NCBI RefSeq assembly: GCF_900215295.1
Contig: NZ_OCMF01000001.1
Location: 868,001-932,000 of the forward strand
Direction of reading: 5' to 3'
DNA from: Salinimicrobium sediminis
GTDB lineage: Bacteria; Bacteroidota; Bacteroidia; Flavobacteriales; Flavobacteriaceae
Length of the DNA: 64,000 bases
A program made the position numbers and the translations under genes. The notes beneath the pieces are model-generated. The model ran no database searches. It was not told the origin of the DNA and saw only the letters and a program-made list of their open reading frames with translations. Below, piece after piece: positions 22,762 through 31,612 of this stretch (position 1 is its first letter; every line of letters begins with the position of its first letter).

Positions 22762-24572
22762 TTTTGAGAGGTATGTTTTTGCTGCCATTTGGGATAATCT
22801 TCTTTTATGAGATCTTCAGCGTAATTATCAATGTAGCTGTAGTTGGTGCGCCGTTCATGCTCTATTTCATCAAGATTGTATTTCACCACTCCGTCACGTC
22901 CTATGAACATGATTTTATTAGTCCCAATTTCGGTAAAGCGTCCCCAGAGCGGACCACCCTCAGGATCTTCAACCACGATCCTATCACGACCTTCAGGTAA
23001 TTCCGGGCCCTTGATCCACTCCACTCTTTTTCCCATGACCTTGGCATCTTCAAACCACTGCATGGCGCTTCGGATGGATCTCTTTACTTCTTCCGAAGGG
23101 TTTTCTATTTCCATTAAATACCTCACTATTTCGGCACTTTCCTTACCACTTAAAGAGGCTAATTCATAGGCTCTTGCTTTCGCCGGTTCAAGAGTTTTTT
23201 TATCGTGCTGCGCACCCCACACCGTGAGTTTACCATCAACTTTCACCTGGGTAGCAAGAATTATTTCCAAACCTTTGTTTACAGCTCTGCGGGCTTTTCT
23301 CTTCCTTTCGGAGTCCACGAAAGTGTAGGGTTCTTCATTTTTTGCTACGTCACGCAACAACCTAAGCACTCCTACCATCGCTCCATCGTTGTAAGTAATG
23401 TGCTCGTAATATCCTTTTTTAATCGGATAGAACTGAGGCCAACCTCCATTGGGATACTGCGCCTCCAACAGAAAATCAATACCCTTAAAAAATGCCTTTT
23501 TATACTCCTCTTTTCCGGTAGCCTTGAAAACTTTGGCCAGGTACCGCAGCTGCGTATGGGTGGCTCCATTGTCTATTGTAGTACCGGCATCTTCTACACT
23601 TAATTTCCTAAGCTTTTCTTTCTCCTGGGGAGTAAGCTCATTGGACATGTCAATGTTCTTGTACCAACCTCCATTGTTATGCTGATAAAGCAACACATTG
23701 TCTGCGATCCTTTGAGCCTCTTTACTTCCATACCACTGCTCATCCTGTCTCAACGCTTTTCTCCAGGGAATTTTCTCTGAATATTCCACCGCACCAACCG
23801 ATGGTTCACCCAGGATCTTCTGAAATATAACCGCTTTCTTTATATATTTTTTCAATTCCAGATCCTGCCTTGCAGTCTCCTGAAGTGCCAGGGTGGCAAC
23901 TATTGTCGCACCTGTTTTAGAAAGATGAGTATCATCGGTTACTCCCCTGGGCTCGTATGGATCTTCCCCCGGCTCGAGGTGTAAATGCAACTGTTTTGAA
24001 TCCTGGGGACCGTACATGATCTCCAGCCGTTCTGTCAATAACTGCATATCAATAAAAGGTACATTCATATCATTTGCAACCATTCTCACCACCAGGGGAT
24101 ACTGCCCATGAGTATCTATTAAAACTTCATTTTCATTGAAATTCCGCCGCACGATAGAGCTGAAAAGAACGGGTGTTGCTCCTTTCTCTCTCGTTTCTCT
24201 CACAAACTTCTCAAGATTGCTCCGGTATTGTGTAAAAGGATTGGTATATCTGGCGGGATCGTTTACTTTTTGATCATTGTGACCAAACTGTATAAAAACA
24301 AAATCCCCTGGCTTCAGTTGCTCTTTTACCTTTTCCCAGCGGCCTTCAGCAATAAAACTCCTGGTACTGCGACCGTTCACAGCGTGATTCTCAATATTTA
24401 TGTCAGAAGTCATCAACTCCGGAAGCATCTGTCCCCAACCGTGCTCCGGATTTTTATCGGGATCCTTTTTATCGGACATTGTGGAGTCACCAATCAGAAA
24501 AAGCGTTGGCTTCTCCTGCGCGCCAACTTTCAATGAACAAAGGATCATAAAAAACAGAATTAAATTTTTCAT
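22758..24572 (-). CDS. Fusion of CE12 SGNH esterase and PL10 pectate lyase
   Basis: The 604-residue protein has a signal peptide (about 1-18). Residues 23 to about 240 form an SGNH esterase of family CE12 (LFLIGDSTMSDK, NGRSTRSF, FGHND, DDTHLSKTG), which removes acetyl groups from pectin or rhamnogalacturonan. Residues from about 265 to 600 match pectate lyase family PL10 (NNGGWYKNIDM, TIDNGATHTQLRYL, NGGWPQFYP, HITYNDGAMVGVLRLL), which cuts polygalacturonate by beta-elimination. The pairing would deacetylate and cut the same chain. It lies between the CE8 esterase gene and kdgF. No C-terminal sorting domain is present, so it is probably periplasmic. Confidence 0.9.
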   Translation of the reverse strand: MKNLILFFMILCSLKVGAQEKPTLFLIGDSTMSDKKDPDKNPEHGWGQMLPELMTSDINIENHAVNGRSTRSFIAEGRWEKVKEQLKPGDFVFIQFGHNDQKVNDPARYTNPFTQYRSNLEKFVRETREKGATPVLFSSIVRRNFNENEVLIDTHGQYPLVVRMVANDMNVPFIDMQLLTERLEIMYGPQDSKQLHLHLEPGEDPYEPRGVTDDTHLSKTGATIVATLALQETARQDLELKKYIKKAVIFQKILGEPSVGAVEYSEKIPWRKALRQDEQWYGSKEAQRIADNVLLYQHNNGGWYKNIDMSNELTPQEKEKLRKLSVEDAGTTIDNGATHTQLRYLAKVFKATGKEEYKKAFFKGIDFLLEAQYPNGGWPQFYPIKKGYYEHITYNDGAMVGVLRLLRDVAKNEEPYTFVDSERKRKARRAVNKGLEIILATQVKVDGKLTVWGAQHDKKTLEPAKARAYELASLSGKESAEIVRYLMEIENPSEEVKRSIRSAMQWFEDAKVMGKRVEWIKGPELPEGRDRIVVEDPEGGPLWGRFTEIGTNKIMFIGRDGVVKYNLDEIEHERRTNYSYIDNYAEDLIKEDYPKWQQKHTSQK

Positions 24573-24625
24573 TTTTTGAGAAGTTAAATCAATAGTTTTA
24601 AGGTATCCTTTTTTAAAGCAGGATC

Positions 24626-26521
24626 TTATTTATTCATGGCTTTTGCAGCCCAGTACCAGTCACTGTTAGTGCTAAAAACGTTTTTTAGAGTGTATATAGC
24701 AGCCTCTTCTGAAGTGAGCTGATGAGTCCATTCAGCTCTTGTGGAAGCTGAAGCACCTGGACCTGTACTGTTGTATTCGGCATAGTAAGCAGTTCTTTCT
24801 TTATTCGGAAACATTTTATCCCCCGGCCAGTGATCCCAGCCTGCCGGAAGTATATGGTCTCCTAGATGAGAATTTATAAATACGGTTTTTGCGTAAGGTC
24901 TCCATGGCCTACCGAGGTAAACCTCGTTAACACCTTCGGCAGCAATCAGTTTACAGTCAATGAACACATAGCCGAATTCCTGATTTTGTGGAGTCGCCGC
25001 TGCAGTCACAAAAGAATCTTTTAGACTTTTAATAGTACAGTCTTTAAAAACCGCTGTGGCTTCGCCGAAAATAAAATCTGTTGTTCCTTCGATGTAACAG
25101 TTAAGATACAACTGCCGGCTTCCTTCTGTGGCCGCGTAAAGCGTATCCTGGCAGCCGGTAATATCTGAATCTTTCATTACAAACCGGTCGCCTTCCACAT
25201 GTAATGCCACTGCCTGACCTTCTCCACAGGAAGTATTTTGGATGGTAAGATTCTCCATCTTTATATCATTCCCTCTAACCAAAACTGTATAGGAAGTAAA
25301 GGTTGAATGCTCTTTTCCAGTCTCCGGATCGATCTTTCCTGAAAAATCATCGTTGGTAATGATGGTTTTCTCCCGATCTTCTCCAATGAGCGTCAGTTGC
25401 CGTTTCCAGGAAGGAATCTCCAGTTTTTCATTGTAAGTGCCGGATTTGATCCTGATCACCACTTCCCCCGGACCAAGATCCCGGGTAGAGTTGATGGCTT
25501 CCTGAATGCTGCTGAAATCTGCACTCCCGTCTTTTGAAACTGTGATCTCCCGGTATTTGTCTCTTGCTGAAGACGAATTTTTGAAGATCCTATCGAGGAA
25601 ATTGGTCGTTAATTTTACAGTTTCATCAAACCAGGGATGAACCAGCCAAAAAGCATGAGGCGTTTTGTCTATGGTAAGTACTTCGTTGTAGATCATGTTT
25701 TCGTCAAGTATCTGCAGCATGTCATCCCGGCCGGCATGAAATCTTGGGTAAGAACTGTTGATGACCAAAGTAGGAGGAGTTTCTCCATTTACATATTCCA
25801 GAGGCGAGGCTTCTTTCCAGGTTTCGAATTTGTCGGCTTTAGAACCGTCGAGCCATGTTGCTGCCATCCAGCCTTCTTCGGCGTCGGGATGAATGAAGGA
25901 AACAATTCCGTCGATATTGACAATAGCCTGAACTTCATCTGAAAACGAGGATTTTCCGGAGTTGTATTTTTCAGAATTAGGAGTTACACCAACGAGTGTT
26001 GCCAATTGCGCTCCTGCCGAAGCCCCTAAAACAGCAATCTCATCAGTATTTATCTGAAATTGATCTGCATTCGCTTTCATCCATTTTAGGGCATCTTTGA
26101 GATCAATTACCCCTGCAGGATAAACTGCTTCCGTTCCAAGCCGGTAAGAGGTAGTGACAGCTACATAACCTTCAGCAGCAAGTTTTTGTGCGAATGGCCG
26201 CAGATTCTCTTTAGTTCCGGTAAGCCAGCCCCCGCCATGAACCAACAGAACTGCAGGGAATTTTTCCCCTTTTTCAGCCTTAGGAAGGTAAACATCTGCA
26301 GTCAGATTCTTTTCCGCAGTTTCCTTATAAACTAGATTTTCCCGGGCTTCTATACGGTCTGACATCTGTGACTCAACCGGAGAAATGAAAGGATATTCTT
26401 TTTTAAGCTTCTCGTAGGTGGTGCTAATGGTATATGGCCTCACCTCATTCTTCTGCGCAATCGTTTCAGGGCAAAGGCAGAAAAAAAAGAGGATCGAAAA
26501 AAGGCATTTTTGGAGTCTCAT
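24626..26521 (-). CDS. Fusion of alpha/beta-hydrolase esterase and CE8 pectin methylesterase
   Basis: The 631-residue protein carries a signal peptide (about 1-22). Residues about 65-310 are an alpha/beta-hydrolase with the oxyanion motif VHGGGW, nucleophile elbow GASAG and a late HAFWLVHPW histidine, similar to the esterases associated with carbohydrate deacylation. Residues about 325-625 are a CE8 pectin methylesterase with beta-helix, GQAVALHVEG, CQDTLY, GTTDFIFG (catalytic aspartates) and LGRPWRPYAK (arginine). One protein may therefore remove two kinds of ester. The natural substrate of the first domain (acetyl, methyl or feruloyl) cannot be told from sequence. It sits between the LamG-like lipoprotein and the CE12-PL10 genes. 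Confidence 0.88.
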   Translation of the reverse strand: MRLQKCLFSILFFFCLCPETIAQKNEVRPYTISTTYEKLKKEYPFISPVESQMSDRIEARENLVYKETAEKNLTADVYLPKAEKGEKFPAVLLVHGGGWLTGTKENLRPFAQKLAAEGYVAVTTSYRLGTEAVYPAGVIDLKDALKWMKANADQFQINTDEIAVLGASAGAQLATLVGVTPNSEKYNSGKSSFSDEVQAIVNIDGIVSFIHPDAEEGWMAATWLDGSKADKFETWKEASPLEYVNGETPPTLVINSSYPRFHAGRDDMLQILDENMIYNEVLTIDKTPHAFWLVHPWFDETVKLTTNFLDRIFKNSSSARDKYREITVSKDGSADFSSIQEAINSTRDLGPGEVVIRIKSGTYNEKLEIPSWKRQLTLIGEDREKTIITNDDFSGKIDPETGKEHSTFTSYTVLVRGNDIKMENLTIQNTSCGEGQAVALHVEGDRFVMKDSDITGCQDTLYAATEGSRQLYLNCYIEGTTDFIFGEATAVFKDCTIKSLKDSFVTAAATPQNQEFGYVFIDCKLIAAEGVNEVYLGRPWRPYAKTVFINSHLGDHILPAGWDHWPGDKMFPNKERTAYYAEYNSTGPGASASTRAEWTHQLTSEEAAIYTLKNVFSTNSDWYWAAKAMNK

Positions 26522-26560
26522 CTTTTTAATTCTTTTATTTTCTAATCAGATTGTGGTTTC

Positions 26561-27205
26561 TCAAAAATCTGCTTCCGGAGTGAATCTCACTTCGCTGATC
26601 CCACCTTTGAACCAGGACCTTTTGTCCATACGAGTGCCAAGGGAAGTTTTAGCATTTTCCCCTATTGGCAGGTATTGAAAATTGCCGGAAACTTCTTCTT
26701 TACCGTTCACATAGCCCCGAATATTTCCGTTGCTATACACCATACTAATGGTAAACCATTGGTTTAGCGGGTGTGTATGAGTGGAATCGATCAGAGTAAG
26801 GCTTTCATTTTCAGATTTTATAAACCAGTCGCCATACCACTCATTCTGATCGGTCAGCCTGAGTTCAATCAAGATCCGTCGGTTTTCATTCTCCGGATCC
26901 TGAATGTGCAAAAATCTCTGTTCCCTATTTTCCGGAAATCCGGGATAGGGTTTAAAATCTACTTCTATGGTAAATTCTTCCATTGCGGAAATGGGATTGG
27001 CATATATCAACAAACCATCTTTTTTACCATTAAATTCTACATAATTTGTACCCTCTCCCTCCACAAATTTTGGTTCCCCGTGAACAGTAACAGTATTTCC
27101 TCCTATTTCACGGATATTGTCGATTTTCCAAACGACCTCTTCCTGATCGGGCCCTTCGCAGGAGGCGATGAATAGAACTAAAAGAAAAAGAGAAATTCCT
27201 CTCAT
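26561..27205 (-). CDS. Lipoprotein with a concanavalin/LamG-like jelly-roll domain, function unknown
   Basis: The 214-residue protein has a lipoprotein signal (LFIASCEG, cysteine near residue 16) and one domain with a beta-sandwich pattern: EFTIEVDFKPYPGF, EQRFLHIQD, NQWFTISMVYSNGNIRGYVNGKEEVSG and a C-terminal GGISEVRFTP. These resemble LamG/concanavalin-like domains, which bind sugars or in some lyase families cut uronates. I do not recognise a named family. It is locked between two pectin-active genes (20-40 bp spacing), so it probably binds or cleaves a pectin fragment at a membrane surface. Confidence 0.75.
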   Translation of the reverse strand: MRGISLFLLVLFIASCEGPDQEEVVWKIDNIREIGGNTVTVHGEPKFVEGEGTNYVEFNGKKDGLLIYANPISAMEEFTIEVDFKPYPGFPENREQRFLHIQDPENENRRILIELRLTDQNEWYGDWFIKSENESLTLIDSTHTHPLNQWFTISMVYSNGNIRGYVNGKEEVSGNFQYLPIGENAKTSLGTRMDKRSWFKGGISEVRFTPEADF

Positions 27206-27225
27206 GCGCTTACCGATCAGGAGAT

Positions 27226-28668
27226 CTAATATTCTTTGCCGTTGATGGTGGTGTTCACGAATTGAATGTCCTCAGCATGCTCTATTTTTAGTGGCACCTC
27301 CACATTCTTAATAGTCACATTTTTCAATTTCACATTCTTTACAGGGGATTCTTCCCTTCCAATGATCAATACTCCGTACTCTCCGCCATTTTCTACTTCC
27401 ACATTCTCAAGAAGTATATTTCTTATTACAGGCATAAACTCCCCTTCCTGATTAGCATAGATCGCATACCTGGTATTTATTTTCAACACGGCTTCCTTTA
27501 CCTGTCCTACTTCCAGATCTTTCACAAAAATGTTCTCAATGGTACCACCTCTTCTTGTATTGGTCTTGATCCTTATCGCACGATCAAGATTCGGGCTGTT
27601 CATGGTATTATTGCGGATATAAACATTTCTCACTCCACCGGAAATTTCACTTCCCATAACAACTCCGCCGTGCCCATCTTTCATGGTGCAGTTCTCTACT
27701 ACGATATTTTCACTGGTGATCCCTACGCGTCTTCCGTCATTATCTCTACCCGATTTTATGGCAATACAGTCATCCCCTGTATCAAAAAGGCAGCCTGTAA
27801 TGTGTACATTTTTACTGTATTCGGGATTACAACCGTCATTGTTCGGTCCGTGGCTGATTACACTCACATCCTTCACTCTTACGTTGTTTGATTTTATTGG
27901 ATGCATTACCCAAAATGGTGCATTTACAAAGGTGACTCCTTGGATAAGTACATTTTCACATTCGAAGGGCTCAAAAAAAGTAGGACGAAACTGATGTCCT
28001 TCCCCAAAAACACGCTCTTCCACAGGAGTGCCCTTTTCCACCATATCACTTAGACGAGGCAGATTATGAGCGTCATGCTGCTTTACATCCCCGTCTTTAT
28101 ACCCGTATACATCTTTCCCACTCCACGGCCACCAGTTGTCATTGTCCGCCTGGCCATTGAAAGTTCCTTTACCTGTAACGGCTATGTTCTTCTGCTTGTA
28201 GGCATAGATCAAAGGGGAATAGTTCATGAATTCCATTCCTTCATAAGAAGTATGAACCACCGGCAGGTAATCTTTTTGATCTGTAGAGAATTTTACTTCT
28301 GCACCTTCCTCAAGGTGAAGGTTTACGTTGCTTTTTAGATGAATTGGTCCTGTAAGATAAACTCCGGCGGGAACGAGAACTTTTCCTCCACCGGCATTAG
28401 CACAGGCTTCAATAGCTTTTTTAAAGGCTTCATCACTGCTCTTGCTTCCATCAGCCGTTGCTCCATAATCCATGATGTTGAAAACTTCATCGCGAAATTC
28501 AGGTACTTTAATATTCTTTACGATCTCGTCTGCCTGCTTCCATGGATCATCAAAATTAACTTCTGCTGAAGTTTCCGTATCGGAAGCTACAGGTTCATTT
28601 TGATTCTTGCAAGATATGATCACGAGACCAAGTAAAAGTCCGAGTACTAATTTTAAAATGTCTTTCAT
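27226..28668 (-). CDS. GH28 polygalacturonase-type lipoprotein
   Basis: The 480-residue protein has a lipoprotein signal (LVIISCKN, cysteine near residue 20) and a GH28 beta-helix. Catalytic signatures are all canonical: NNDGCNPEY, DTGDDCIAIKSGRD, DGHGGVVMGSE and RAIRIKTN. It would hydrolyse (oligo)galacturonides while tethered to a membrane. It is about 30-35% like its paralog at 21053-22417 by eye and has the better-preserved RIK motif. It is the first gene of a nine-gene minus-strand operon running to uxaE and is preceded by a LacI-type operator at its promoter. Confidence 0.92.
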   Translation of the reverse strand: MKDILKLVLGLLLGLVIISCKNQNEPVASDTETSAEVNFDDPWKQADEIVKNIKVPEFRDEVFNIMDYGATADGSKSSDEAFKKAIEACANAGGGKVLVPAGVYLTGPIHLKSNVNLHLEEGAEVKFSTDQKDYLPVVHTSYEGMEFMNYSPLIYAYKQKNIAVTGKGTFNGQADNDNWWPWSGKDVYGYKDGDVKQHDAHNLPRLSDMVEKGTPVEERVFGEGHQFRPTFFEPFECENVLIQGVTFVNAPFWVMHPIKSNNVRVKDVSVISHGPNNDGCNPEYSKNVHITGCLFDTGDDCIAIKSGRDNDGRRVGITSENIVVENCTMKDGHGGVVMGSEISGGVRNVYIRNNTMNSPNLDRAIRIKTNTRRGGTIENIFVKDLEVGQVKEAVLKINTRYAIYANQEGEFMPVIRNILLENVEVENGGEYGVLIIGREESPVKNVKLKNVTIKNVEVPLKIEHAEDIQFVNTTINGKEY

Positions 28669-28705
28669 TTGAATAATTTGAAGGTTTATCTCAAGAATAT
28701 TTCGC

Positions 28706-28727
28706 TGTAATCGATTGCACTAAAATA
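28706..28727 (-). promoter_or_regulatory. LacI-type operator abutting the -7 box of the first pectin operon
   Basis: TGTAATCGATTGCA (28706-28719) is a near-perfect 14-bp palindrome with the central CG typical of LacI-family operators. Directly next to it, 28720-28727 reads TATTTTAG on the minus strand, one base off the TAnnTTTG -7 consensus. Bound repressor would cover the transcription start. Same layout as at 41883 and 62449. It lies 38 bp upstream of the GH28 start. Confidence 0.85.
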
Positions 28728-28876
28728 AAGAAATTTTTATGCTTTAAGGGGCCCTAACCCAGGAAATTTTATGTAAGAAATAAGAGATCGATCAATATTT
28801 CATTACGAAAATCAAACTTTTCATGAGAAAAGTCATTTTTCGGCAAAATCTCTCCCTTGAAAATGACAATTTTTGA

Positions 28877-28903
28877 TATCTTTGTTATGCAATTTGTTGC
28901 ATA
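28877..28903 (+). promoter_or_regulatory. lacI-type regulator promoter with degenerate operator
   Basis: TATCTTTG (28877-28884) matches the -7 consensus and a TTG lies 17 bp upstream. Three bases downstream, TATGCAA-TTTG-TTGCATA (28886-28903) is a perfect palindrome whose inner 14 bases, TGCAATTTGTTGCA, match the pectin operators at 11 of 14 positions, differing only in the centre. This suggests weak autorepression of the regulator. Confidence 0.6.
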
Positions 28904-28920
28904 GTCAGGATTCGCTTCTC

Positions 28921-29967
28921 ATGAAAGAAAACGGTAAGGTCACCATTTACGACATTTCTAAAAAATTAAATATAAGTGCTGCCACAGTGTCCAGAGCGCT
29001 GAACAATAATCCGAAAATCAGCAAAAAAACCAGAGACCTTGTCTTTGCAGCAGCCAAGGAAATGAACTACAAGCAAAACCGGCTTGCACAGGCATTGAAA
29101 AGTGGGAAAAGCAAAAATGTCGGAATTATTGTGCCTTACATCAATCGCAACTTTTTCTCTTCTATCATTAGAGGTATTGAAGAAGAGCTGGGACCGCATG
29201 GTTATCATGTGATCATTTGCCAGACACATGAGCAAATGGAAACCGAGGTGGAACAGATAAATACGCTGCTTAATACCCAGGTAGACGGCATCTTCATGTC
29301 GATCTCGAAATCCACCACTAAAACAGATCATTTTAAAAAGGTACTGGACGAAGGAAAGTCCCTTATCTTCTTTGATAGGAAACTTGATGTGCCTGGAGTG
29401 AGCTCTGTAGTTATTGATGACTTCAAGGCCGGATACCTGGCCACAGAACACCTTATATCCCAGGGGTGCAAAAATATTGCACATTTTGCGGGAGATCTTA
29501 ATCTTGAGATCTATAAGAATCGTTATGAAGGCTATATTAAAGCTCTTAAGGACCACGGATTTCAACCAAATCCCGATTACGTGGTTACCACTCTTAGTAG
29601 TGTAGAATCTGGAGCGGCTGCGGTGAGCAAGATCTGGGAATTAAATGAAAAACCTGATGCAATTTTTTCAGCAAGTGATTACACAGCACTGGGAGCTATT
29701 CAGGAACTTAAGAGAATCGGAATTAGAATTCCGGAAGACTTTTGTATCTCAGGATTCAGTAATGAACCCTTCACAAAGTATATGGAAATGCCCATAACAT
29801 CTGTTGATCAAACTCCATTACGTATGGGTAAGATTGCCGCACAGGTGTTTTTAGAGCAGGTTGACAGTCCTCAAAAACTTACTATTGAGAAGAAAGTGGT
29901 GCTTGCTCCTGAACTTATGGTGAGAAATTCTTCAGACAGAAGTCTGCACAAGTTGGCTATCCATTAA
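28921..29967 (+). CDS. LacI-family transcriptional regulator of the pectin locus
   Basis: The 348-residue protein has an N-terminal LacI helix-turn-helix (VTIYDISKKLNISAATVSRALNN), a hinge helix (LAQALKSGKSK) and a periplasmic-binding-protein-like effector domain from VGIIVPYINRNFFS. I start at the ATG at 28921, giving MKENGKVTIYD; an upstream TTG at 28873 is in frame but would put the start inside the promoter and operator. It is the only regulator in the pectin locus and divergent from the first operon. Three matching operators lie at the major promoters. The inducer is probably a uronate catabolite such as KDG, which is inference. Confidence 0.92.
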   Translation: MKENGKVTIYDISKKLNISAATVSRALNNNPKISKKTRDLVFAAAKEMNYKQNRLAQALKSGKSKNVGIIVPYINRNFFSSIIRGIEEELGPHGYHVIICQTHEQMETEVEQINTLLNTQVDGIFMSISKSTTKTDHFKKVLDEGKSLIFFDRKLDVPGVSSVVIDDFKAGYLATEHLISQGCKNIAHFAGDLNLEIYKNRYEGYIKALKDHGFQPNPDYVVTTLSSVESGAAAVSKIWELNEKPDAIFSASDYTALGAIQELKRIGIRIPEDFCISGFSNEPFTKYMEMPITSVDQTPLRMGKIAAQVFLEQVDSPQKLTIEKKVVLAPELMVRNSSDRSLHKLAIH

Positions 29968-29983
29968 TTTAGAAAAAACAAAA

Positions 29984-30004
29984 GGGCGTCTTATAAAGAC
30001 ACCC
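29984..30004. terminator. Bidirectional terminator between the LacI gene and uxaA
   Basis: GGGCGTCTT and AAGACACCC form a stem with one wobble pair. On the minus strand it is followed by TTTTGTTTTTT and overlaps the uxaA stop codon; on the plus strand it is followed by a weaker CTCTTTT. It serves both convergent genes. Confidence 0.7.
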
Positions 30005-31607
30005 CTCTTTTCCATGGAATAAAATCATCCTGGTTTAGCTCATCTGCCTTAGTAGAGACTTCACCGCTTGCTACTTTTACAATAAATTCGAGGATCTCCT
30101 CCCCCATTTCCTCAATGGTTTTCTCGGCTTTTATCACTCCTCCCGCATCAATATCAATAATATCGGGCATTCTGCGTGCAAGGGTAGTATTGGAAGAAAC
30201 CTTCACCACCGGTGCTACAGGATTGCCTGTAGGCGTACCGAGACCTGTGGTAAAAACCACCACATTAGCACCCGCTCCAACCATAGCAGTTGTGCTCTCC
30301 ACGTCGTTCCCCGGAGTACACAACAGGTTTAGGCCCGGTTTGGTAACGTAATCTCCATAATCCAGAACATCCTGTATCGGTGACGTCCCGCCTTTCTTAG
30401 CTGCTCCAGCCGACTTCATGGCATCAGTAATAAGTCCGTCCTTGATATTTCCCGGGGATGGATTCATATCAAAGCCCGATCCTGCATCAATTGCCGATTT
30501 TTCAAAAGCCCTGGTGAGTTCTAAAAATCTTTCTGCCAGCTCATCATTAACACAGCGGTTGATCAATTCCTGCTCAATTCCGCAGAGTTCCGGGAATTCA
30601 GAAAGTATAGGCGAGCCTCCCAATGCCGAAAGCAAATCTGAAGCATAGCCGAGAGCCGGGTTTGCTGATATTCCGGAGAATCCGTCAGAACCACCACATT
30701 CCAAACCTAACTTCAGCTTTGAAAGTGGTGCAGGTCTTCTCGGGATCTCATTCGCTTCCTTAATAGCAGCGTAAGACTCCCTGATGATCTTACTCATCAT
30801 TTCATCAATGGTGCCCTCTTGCTGCTGTTCAAAAATTAATACGGATTTTTCACTATTAAAGTTTATTCTATCAAGCGCTCTTTTAAAGATATCTATCTGA
30901 AGGTTTTGACAGCCTAAGCTAAGTACAGTTGCTCCCGCAACATTTGGATTATTTACATAACCAGCCAGCAATCTTGCCAGTGAAGCCGAATCCTGTCTTA
31001 TTCCTCCACAACCTCCCTGGTGGGTGATGAATTTAACTTCAATATTGTCAAAGATCTCGCTCTCTTCCTCTTCTACCTCAACAGCTTCGGAAGCATCCTC
31101 TCCCTGAATCAGCCGTCGTAACAACAGCCGCTCCCGGGATGGCTTTCTAAAGGAAAGCTCCTTCTCAAAAACCTCTTTTAGAAGCTCAATATTTCTGTTC
31201 TCACAAAATACGAGTGGAAAAAACAGCCATACATTTTTCGTCCCCACCTGTCCGTCGGCGCGGTGATAACCATTAAAGGTCACGTCCTTCCACTTTGAAA
31301 CATCAGGTGCGTTCCAGCCAGTAGTTTCAGTCTTCTTATGAGCCTGTGCAGCCTGATGCTTCACATTGTCGACAGTAAGAACTTCACCTTTTTTTATGGC
31401 AACAGTAGCTGTTCCCACCAGGACACCATACATATAGATCTTATCTCCTTCCCCGAGGTCTACCAAACTAATTTTGTGTTTGGCAGCAACATCGGTGAGA
31501 ACATCAATTTTATTATTCCCAAGGCTCAATACCTCCCCTTTCCAGAGATCTGCAAGGGCTACCGCGACATTATCTTCGGGATGAACTTTAATTATTTTCG
31601 TCTCCAT
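29991..31607 (-). CDS. uxaA: Altronate dehydratase UxaA
   Basis: The 538-residue protein has the short N-terminal SAF-type domain (KIIKVHPEDNVAVALADL, about 1-95) followed by the dehydratase domain with FNGYHRADGQVGTKNVW, THQGGCGGIRQD, LECGGSDGFSGISANPALG and FTTGLGTPTGNPVAPVVKV. It turns D-altronate into 2-keto-3-deoxygluconate. The two domains are fused as in E. coli UxaA. A charged insertion around residues 165-190 (EVEEEESEIFDN) is longer than usual. It is the last gene of the kdgK2-TRAP-uxaBA group and follows uxaB by 5 bp. Confidence 0.95.
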   Translation of the reverse strand: METKIIKVHPEDNVAVALADLWKGEVLSLGNNKIDVLTDVAAKHKISLVDLGEGDKIYMYGVLVGTATVAIKKGEVLTVDNVKHQAAQAHKKTETTGWNAPDVSKWKDVTFNGYHRADGQVGTKNVWLFFPLVFCENRNIELLKEVFEKELSFRKPSRERLLLRRLIQGEDASEAVEVEEEESEIFDNIEVKFITHQGGCGGIRQDSASLARLLAGYVNNPNVAGATVLSLGCQNLQIDIFKRALDRINFNSEKSVLIFEQQQEGTIDEMMSKIIRESYAAIKEANEIPRRPAPLSKLKLGLECGGSDGFSGISANPALGYASDLLSALGGSPILSEFPELCGIEQELINRCVNDELAERFLELTRAFEKSAIDAGSGFDMNPSPGNIKDGLITDAMKSAGAAKKGGTSPIQDVLDYGDYVTKPGLNLLCTPGNDVESTTAMVGAGANVVVFTTGLGTPTGNPVAPVVKVSSNTTLARRMPDIIDIDAGGVIKAEKTIEEMGEEILEFIVKVASGEVSTKADELNQDDFIPWKRGVSL

Positions 31608-31612
31608 AATTC

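Noticed and set aside
28831-28875. Recurring AAAATGACATTTTT-like motif here and near 41976 and 48520 as a regulatory element
   Set aside because: One copy is within a coding region, one is a terminator arm, and the sequence is low in complexity, so common regulation is not supported.
28873-28920. N-terminal extension of the LacI regulator from a TTG codon
   Set aside because: The extension overlaps the promoter -7 box and palindrome; the ATG at 28921 gives the normal LacI N-terminus.
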